DNA from: Ophiosphaerella korrae
Lineage: Eukaryota; Ascomycota; Dothideomycetes; Pleosporales; Phaeosphaeriaceae
Assembly (NCBI GenBank): GCA_028456385.1
Contig: JALNQF010000747.1
Span: forward strand, 1 to 15,123
DNA length: 15,123 nt
Direction: 5' to 3'
The position numbers and the translations under genes are program-made. The notes beneath the pieces were generated by a model. The model searched no databases. It worked only from the letters and a program-made list of their open reading frames with translations, and had not been told where the DNA came from. Shown here piece by piece: positions 10,162 through 15,123 of this stretch. Position 1 is the stretch's first letter, and each line of letters starts with the position of its first letter.

Positions 10162-10272
10162 ATAGTCTTTTACAAAGTGTCCTAGTTTCCTATATTTATA
10201 GTATACTATATCTTTCTTCTTTTATAATTAGTAATCTTTTGCGTAGTAGCCTTTCTTGCTATAATTAAAGCA
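10162..10272 (-). other. Two gag CCHC zinc knuckles of B, mostly converted to Tyr
   Basis: Knuckle 1 (10231-10272) reads CFNYSKKGYYAKDY: the first Cys is kept, while the other two Cys and the His are Tyr. Knuckle 2 (10162-10203) reads YYKYRKLGHFVKDY: the His is kept and all three Cys are Tyr. Spacing is C-x2-C-x4-H-x4-C in both, with about nine residues between them. Intact knuckles bind element RNA. The A counterpart lies near 13108-13218. Confidence 0.88.
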
Positions 10273-11181
10273 CGTAAAGTCTTTGTTCTTCTTCTTTTTC
10301 TTATCCTTGTTTGCGTTAAGGATTATAGGGTCTCTAGTATCCTAGTTTCTTAGTTAGGTGCTATACTTATTCTTTTTCTATTCTCGAAGGTCGTTATTAA
10401 TTTGTATTACCTATTACTTTAGAGCTTCTAATGTCCTAGGCTTCTCTATGTAGATTATTTTGTATCGAATTTTTGTGTTTAATCTTTATTTAAATCGTGA
10501 CATTAAGGATGCTTCGTTCTATTCTATATTCTAGGCTAGTTGTTTAAACTATAATACGTATTCTAGAATACTCTTGTTCTACGCAAGCCTCTTAAGTTTC
10601 TCTTTAGCCTACTAGGTAATATCTATATCCCTAAATACTACTCTTATTCGCTTTGTAAAGTACTTATAACTTCTAAAGATAGCTCTAGTCTTGTCTTTCT
10701 ACATTATTAGTATATATATTAAATAGTCTATCTAATATAGTTTATACTATCTTATTGCGTCTTCTTTAAGATGCAATCTAATATATATTACCTTCTTCTC
10801 TTCTATATCGAAGTATAGTACTTGTACGTCTATCTAGAGTTGTACTAAAGCTATAAAAGGTCTTAGTTTCTCCCTTATTCTATTAAACTTTTTAAGGATA
10901 GGTATCTTAGGCGGTTTCTTTGTCGCGCTTATCTCTAATCGTTAGGTAATTAGTTCTATCTAGTTTTATCCTTTAATAATAGCTTTAATTTAGGCTTTAT
11001 TTTGTTTTAAGTAGTTTTATAGCTCTTTGTTCTACGTTTCTAGAGTATTAATTACTATTTTTATATCTTCTTTCTTGTCTATTAGTTTATTAATGCGTTC
11101 TTTAATTGTTTCCTATACGGTGCTATCTAACTTATAACTACTCCTAGGGGCTTTACTAGTTTTAGTTAAACTTTCTACTAT

Positions 11182-11241
11182 CGTGTTAGTTAGACTATGC
11201 GCTACTTACGCTTTACTCTCGTAATAACTAAATTAGCAAGG
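11182..11241 (-). other. Leader and primer-binding position of element B
   Basis: Sense strand immediately after the 5' LTR reads CCTTGCTAATTTAGTTATTA. The same place in A (14171-14191) reads CCTTACTAATTTAG. This is where the minus-strand primer should pair. It does not start TGG, and I could not match it to a tRNA 3' end or to the start of the LTR transcript, so the primer is unassigned. Confidence 0.5.
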
Positions 11242-11672
11242 TGTTATAGGGCTGTTTACTAGGGTCGACTTCTTAGTACCTAAGGGGTGTTAGTAGATTG
11301 TAAGTCAATATTAGAAGGTTTAGGGGTAATCTATAATAACTATAAATAATAGAAGATGTTTTACAACTGTCTTGTATTAGCGTTCTATAGTTAAAGGATT
11401 GAATTACTAATACTATCCTAATAATGCGCATCGCTATTAATTATATATTTGTTGTAATCTGTAATCTGTTATTGCTAAGACTAGTAGATCGCGGATTACC
11501 CTAATCTGTAATCTATTAGTGCCAAGAGCCTATAGATCGCAGATTACCCTAGGTGTCCTAATTGTACGTAGTCTCCTAATCGAGTCTGTACTCCTCGGGG
11601 TTATATAAGTCTAAGTCTATTATCGTAGGGCTAATTAGTTCTATCTATAGCTCTTCTATTACTACTATAACA
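11242..11672 (-). repeat. 5' LTR of element B (431 bp)
   Basis: Partner of 4644-5074. On the sense strand it begins TGTTATAG and ends CTATAACA. It contains the shared core at 11335-11432, tandem inverted-repeat units at 11455-11501 and 11502-11549 (here with GATCGCGGATTACCC and GATCGCAGATTACCC, CpG kept), and TTATATAA at 11601-11608 as the sense promoter candidate. At several differing sites it keeps G or C where the 3' LTR has A or T. Confidence 0.93.
11601..11608 (-). promoter_or_regulatory. Candidate TATA box for the element B transcript
   Basis: The sense strand reads ACTTATATAACC about 65-70 bases inside the 5' LTR. Position and sequence suit a core promoter. No start site can be placed from sequence. 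Confidence 0.45.
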
Positions 11673-11677
11673 ATAGT
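11673..11677. repeat. Target site duplication of element B (right)
   Basis: ATAGT, identical to 4639-4643, followed by the resumed pol of element A. Confidence 0.9.
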
Positions 11678-14130
11678 ATACCTAATATTATATCTTGTTT
11701 ATTATTAATTATTGTTATATCTATAACTAGGTTTTTAATTATTATCCCTTCTAGTTCTAGTGTAGAGAGAACTGTCTTAAACCTAATAGGTTCCTAGAAT
11801 AGTTTCTCTTTAATCGTACTTAGTTGTTGTAGGTACTTCTTTATTATATAATATATTTCTTATATTTCTACAAACTTCTTAGAAATAAAGTTTCTTATAG
11901 CTTTACTATTAATTATTAATTATACTTCTTTTCTTTAGTATATTCCTTTTTTTGTAATATGTAGGCCTCTTATACCTTCTAGCTTTTCTTACTTAGGCGT
12001 TTTTATAAATTATCTGTCTTTCTAAGGCTATAGACCTATTTTAAGTTTATACTCTTTGTATTTTAGGTATTTATTATATATATACTTATACTATAGTCCT
12101 CCTTAAATATATTTCTTAGATAGTTTTAGACTAAGTCTTACTACTATGTGTCTATCTTCTAGGATTATTTCCTATCCTTAGATATCTTCTACTAGAATTA
12201 CTCTTATATAATTATAGCCTCTCTTTCTTATAGGCTATATACTATTATTTACCTTAGGGTTTTTATATATAATATAATTCTTATCTAGGTATAATATCTA
12301 TAATACTTTAAAGTATACTAGATATTCTAGATCTATTATTTTATTGTCCCCTTCCTAGTACTTATCTCTACTAGGTGTTTCTTCTATTAGGATATAGTAT
12401 ACTATTAGTACTCTTAGTATATAAGCTTTGTTAATCTATTACATTTTTCTTATAAGGTATTACTACTCTTTTTATATAGGTATTCTTCTTACTATAACTA
12501 TATACTATTTTATCTATTCTTAAAAGGGTATAAACTTTATTTCTTTAGGATTATATTCTTTCTAGTCTTTGTACGCTTCCTCTATACTTATAACTATTAA
12601 GTATATTTAAATAAACTTCTATTCTTTATTTTATTCCTCTATATCTATTATTATGTAGCTATTGTAGCTATATATTATTAGCTAGGTATACTCTATACCT
12701 CTTATACTAGCTTGTTTCTTACTTCCTTATAGTCTATTAGAAGTAGTTGTAGTAGTCTCTTTATCTAGTGCTAGTCCTTTAGCCTAGATCGATAGTACTA
12801 GGGGCCCTTCCCCTTCTAAATCTTCTAGTAGGTCTATTACGTATACTATCTCTTTTAGCTACGCTTTTATTTTTTCTTTTATTACTACTACTCTATATCT
12901 CTATTTTTATAGGAACTATACTACTTCCTACTTACTAGAAAGGTATATATAGTAGTCGTCGTTATAATAAAAGGTTTAATAGAGTATTATATATTGTACT
13001 TCTTTGCTCCTAGCTACTTTCTCTTAAGGTTTAGCCTATACTTATAGTACTTCTTTCTTCTTTTTAGTTATTTTTAACTAAGTTTCCTTCTTTAGGTCTT
13101 TACTTCTATAGTTTTTTGCGAAGTGTCTAGGTTTCCTATATTTATAATATACTATATCTTTCTTCTTTTATAATTAGCAATCTTTTATATAGTAGCCTTT
13201 CTTACTATAGTTAAAGTATGTAAAGTCTTTGTTCTTCTTCTTCTTCTTATCCTTATTAGCGTTAAGGATTATAGGGTCTCCCTTGTTATAGTTTTAGGTA
13301 TAACCTCTATATTTATTTTTCTTCTATTCTTAAAGATTATTATTAATTTGTATTACCTATTACTTTAGGGCTTTTAGTGTCTGTAGTTTCTCTATATAGA
13401 TTATTTTATATTAAATTTTAGAGTTTAATCCTTGTTTAAATTATAATATTAAGGCTAACTTATTCTATTCTATGTTTTGCGATAGTTGTTTAAACTATAA
13501 TATATACTTAGGAATACTCTAATTTTGTATAAGCTTTTCTAGCTACTCTTTAGCTTGTTAGGTAACGTCTATATCTCTAAATACTACTCTTATTCGTTTA
13601 GTAAAGTATTTATAACTTCTAAAGATAGCTCTTGTTTTGTCTTTCTAGGTTATTAGAGAATGTGTTATATAGTCTATCTAGTAAGGTTTATACTATCTTA
13701 TTATATCTTCTTTAAGATATAGTCTAATATATATTACCTTCTTTTCTTTTATATTAAAGTATAGTGCTTGTATATCTATCTAGAGTTGTACTAAAGCTAT
13801 AAAGGGTCTTAGTTTCTCTCTTATTCTATTAAACTTCTTAAAGACGAGTATTTTTAGTAGTTTCTTTGTCGCACTTATCTCTAGGCGTTATATACTTAGT
13901 TCTATCTAGTTTTATCCTTTAATAATAGCTTTAATTTAGGCCTTGTTTTATTTTGCGTATTCCTTAAGTTCTTTATTCTAGGTTTCTAAGGCGTCGATTA
14001 CTATTTTTATATCCTCTTTTTTAGAAATTAAGTTGTTTATATAGTTTTTAATATCCTTCTATACTATATTATTTAACTTATAGCTACTTATAGGTACCTT
14101 AGCTATTTTCCTAGTTAAACTTTCTACTAT
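11678..14130 (-). pseudogene. gag: gag-pol of element A, proximal part: gag and protease
   Basis: The N-terminal half of the A polyprotein, cut off from its RT-integrase half by element B. Landmarks on the - strand: protease site INSKAIRNFIS with catalytic Asp now Asn at 11908-11910, and the degraded CCHC knuckles near 13108-13218, whose first Cys codon is TAC at 13216-13218. Both lie in the frame that matches the distal part at 1631-4638 after removing 7034 bp. The likely start, by alignment to B, is ATA at 14128-14130; the ATG has been lost. It aligns with 8740-11181 of B throughout. Intact gag would form the particle and the protease would cut the polyprotein. Confidence 0.88.
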
Positions 14131-14191
14131 CGTATTAGCTAGACTGTGCGCTACTTACGCTTTGCTCCTCTTAATAACTAAATTAGTAAGG
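14131..14191 (-). other. Leader and primer-binding position of element A
   Basis: Follows the 5' LTR on the sense strand, starting CCTTACTAATTTAGTTATTA. Nearly identical to the B leader at 11182-11241. Primer tRNA not identified. Confidence 0.5.
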
Positions 14192-14634
14192 TGTAATAGG
14201 CCTTCTATCGTCGACTATAGGTACCTATCTTAGGGGTAGTTAGTAGATTAGAAGGTAATAGCAAAGGCTCGTGTTAGGATCTACAATAACTATAAATAAT
14301 AGAAGATGTTTTACAACTATCTTATATTAGCGTTCTATAGTTAAAGGATTAAATTACTAATATTATCCTAATAATGCGCATCCTACTAACTATATACTTA
14401 GACTTCTTAGCTAACTTTATACTTCGTATTTACTAAGATCGCGAATCGTAAATTTATTACGTGCTTAGCTTTGTACTTTGTATTTACTAAGATCGCGAAT
14501 CGCGAATCTATTACGTGTCCCTATTGTAGTTAGTCTCCTAACCTAGTTCGTCTTCCTATAGGTCGTATACGTTGTCGTTATCTATAGCGGGGCTAATTAG
14601 CTTAAATTAGTTTTCTCTTGTTACAACTATAATA
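14192..14634 (-). repeat. 5' LTR of element A (443 bp)
   Basis: Partner of 625-1013. It starts TGTAATAGG on the + strand and ends ACTATAATA, where the terminal CA has become TA. It contains the shared core at 14285-14382 and a tandem duplication at 14406-14517 that the 3' LTR lacks; that accounts for the whole 54-bp length difference. Confidence 0.92.
14406..14517. repeat. Tandem 58/54-bp duplication in the 5' LTR of A
   Basis: Units 14406-14463 and 14464-14517 both start CTTAGCT and end TTATTACGTG or CTATTACGTG, with GATCGCGAATCG in the middle. The second has ATCGCGA twice in a row. Only one unit is present at the same place in the 3' LTR (about 838-895). Confidence 0.88.
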
Positions 14635-14639
14635 CCTAT
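14635..14639. repeat. Target site duplication of element A (right)
   Basis: CCTAT, identical to 620-624; the copia frame resumes at 14640. Confidence 0.9.
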
Positions 14640-15123
14640 AATATAGAAGACAAAGGCCTAGTAAGCTAGTTCCTAGGCGTACGAGTAATATAGAGTTAGC
14701 TAGATAGGACTATTATACTTGTCTACAATAAGTATATTAATAAGATAGTAAAAAAGTTTAATCTTGTAAGCTCTATAAGCTTTCTAGCAACTCTATTACT
14801 AGTAGAAGAGCTATAGCTAAGTAAAGGAGAGGCCTTAAAGTGTAAAATTAAGGACTACTAGGAGTAAGTAGGATCTATCTTATATATAGTAATAATAGTA
14901 CAACTAGACGTTGTATTTATAGCTACTAAGCTCTTTTAATATCTTACGAATCTAAGCTAAAAGTATCTTAAAGTAGTAAACTAAGTTATTATTTACTTAT
15001 ATAGAACTTAGTACCTATTAGTCTAGTATAGTAAGTAGTAAGGTAGTAAGTAGTAAGATAGTAAGTAGTAAGGTACTAAGCTACTTATATATAGAGACGC
15101 GTTATTTACTAATAATCTAGTAA
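14640..15123 (+). pseudogene. Ty1/copia-type pol, RT to RNase H part (right piece, RIP-degraded)
   Basis: Continues the frame of 178-624 once the A insertion and one CCTAT are ignored. The join reads KQAY then NIEDKGLVS, a stop, FLGVRV, matching the copia motif before the RT thumb. Downstream are YINKIVKKFNL (about 14728), VGSILYIVIIVQLDVVFIATKL from 14868 (the copia VGSLMY...RPDI stretch), YLKVV, and YRDALFTNN near 15090-15116, the start of RNase H with its Asp at 15096-15098. Stops are TAA/TAG at former Trp and Gln sites. It runs off the right edge. It was a pre-existing element, not a host gene. Confidence 0.86.
15030..15074 (+). repeat. In-frame 15-bp tandem repeat, three copies, in copia pol
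   Basis: AGTAAGTAGTAAG(G/A)T is repeated exactly three times (15030-15044, 15045-15059, 15060-15074), followed by a partial fourth start. The unit is five codons and keeps the copia frame, so it would insert a repeated Ser-Lys-x-x-Gly/Asp segment just before RNase H. The TAG and TAA within it are probably former Trp or Gln codons. Confidence 0.8.

Larger units (their letters stand above)
5719..11181 (-). pseudogene. gag-pol: gag-pol polyprotein of element B (RIP-degraded)
   Basis: One - strand frame, about 1820 codons, carries every landmark with no net frameshift but many TAA/TAG. Order: gag N-terminal part with a Lys/Glu-rich stretch (ETIKERINKLIDKKED, near 11060-11120); two CCHC knuckles 10162-10272; protease 8956-8964; RT box YLDD 8047-8058; RNase H 7399-7611; integrase HHCC about 6870-7050; integrase core 6481-6789; C-terminal basic part (KEP-FREREKV, about 6121-6180); chromodomain about 5776-5907. 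The likely start is ATA at 11179-11181, a former ATG; this is inferred. The last readable stop is 5719-5721. Gag and pol in one frame resembles the Tf1 style of expression, where the protease must cut one polyprotein. Intact, it would package, copy and integrate the element; the chromodomain would steer insertion to marked chromatin. Confidence 0.92.
4644..11672 (-). mobile_element. Gypsy (chromovirus) LTR retrotransposon B, nested in A
   Basis: Complete 7029-bp element with two 431-bp LTRs, TGTTATAG...CTATAACA ends and an ATAGT duplication, inserted in the pol of A between protease and reverse transcriptase. Sense strand is -. It is the youngest layer seen here. Its integrase triad, the RT box YLDD and two of the RNase H acidic residues are still readable. 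The gag knuckles, the protease Asp and the HHCC ligands have been lost, all by changes expected from RIP. It cannot be autonomous, given the many stops. Confidence 0.94.
625..14634 (-). mobile_element. Gypsy (chromovirus) LTR retrotransposon A, interrupted by element B
   Basis: Full-length element bounded by two LTRs and a perfect CCTAT duplication. Leaving out B and one ATAGT copy it measures 6976 bp. The sense strand is -, shown by the polypurine tract beside the left LTR and by the right-to-left order of gag, protease, reverse transcriptase and integrase. It is inserted in a copia pol gene. It is the same kind of element as B, alignable across the whole internal region (internal lengths about 6144 and 6167 bp), but its LTRs belong to a different subfamily. 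It carries more lost catalytic residues than B. Confidence 0.93.

Noticed and set aside
1..15123. An alternative genetic code with TAA/TAG as sense codons (as in ciliates)
   Set aside because: TAG replaces Trp at conserved sites (YLVKW, TWEL) as well as Gln, and Asp-to-Asn, Cys-to-Tyr and His-to-Tyr changes occur at catalytic and zinc sites. Point mutation explains all of these; a code change does not.
14640..15123. Host exon disrupted by element A
   Set aside because: The frame joins 178-624 and reads as copia reverse transcriptase and RNase H, so the insertion site is an older transposon.
1..15123. tRNA or rRNA genes
   Set aside because: No cloverleaf with a plausible TTCRA arm and no conserved rRNA stretches were noticed on either strand by eye.
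1..15123. Mitochondrial AT-rich DNA
   Set aside because: The LTR structure, target duplications, chromodomain integrase and RIP-type residue changes point to nuclear repeats.

Overview
This window is a nest of dead LTR retrotransposons. It is very rich in TpA and very poor in CpA, and every reading frame that belongs to a recognisable protein is riddled with TAA and TAG. Key residues have changed in one direction only: Asp to Asn, Cys to Tyr, His to Tyr, Trp and Gln to stop. This is the C-to-T signature of repeat-induced point mutation (RIP), so the likely source is a filamentous ascomycete (Pezizomycotina), in a gene-poor, AT-rich block. I see no working gene, tRNA, rRNA or CRISPR array. The species cannot be told from the sequence.

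The layers are, from oldest to youngest. (1) A Ty1/copia-type pol lies on the + strand and provides both outer flanks (178-624 and 14640-15123). (2) A Ty3/gypsy-type element A (625-14634, sense on the - strand) sits inside it, flanked by a perfect 5-bp target duplication CCTAT. The copia frame resumes exactly when A and one CCTAT copy are ignored. (3) A second gypsy element B (4644-11672, 7029 bp, also sense on the - strand) sits inside A between the protease and reverse transcriptase parts, flanked by ATAGT. A further partial LTR of the A type lies in the opposite orientation at 1-176 and runs off the left edge. Its order relative to A is unknown.

A and B have the same layout on the - strand, read right to left: 5' LTR, short leader with the primer-binding position, one continuous gag-pol frame, polypurine tract, 3' LTR. 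The gag-pol frame holds two CCHC knuckles, aspartic protease, reverse transcriptase, RNase H, and integrase with HHCC, D,D35E and a C-terminal chromodomain. Landmarks from gag to chromodomain stay in one frame in each copy, so the ancestor was a single-polyprotein chromovirus and the decay is almost all by substitution.

Both elements also carry, between the 3' LTR and the end of pol, traces of an opposite-strand gene on the + strand. It has a Cys-rich knuckle-like part followed by a Lys/Glu/Leu-rich likely coiled-coil part, and it converges on the end of pol. This is the least ordinary thing in the window. The LTRs hold a 98-bp core conserved between the otherwise diverged A and B families, and tandem inverted-repeat units that vary in copy number.
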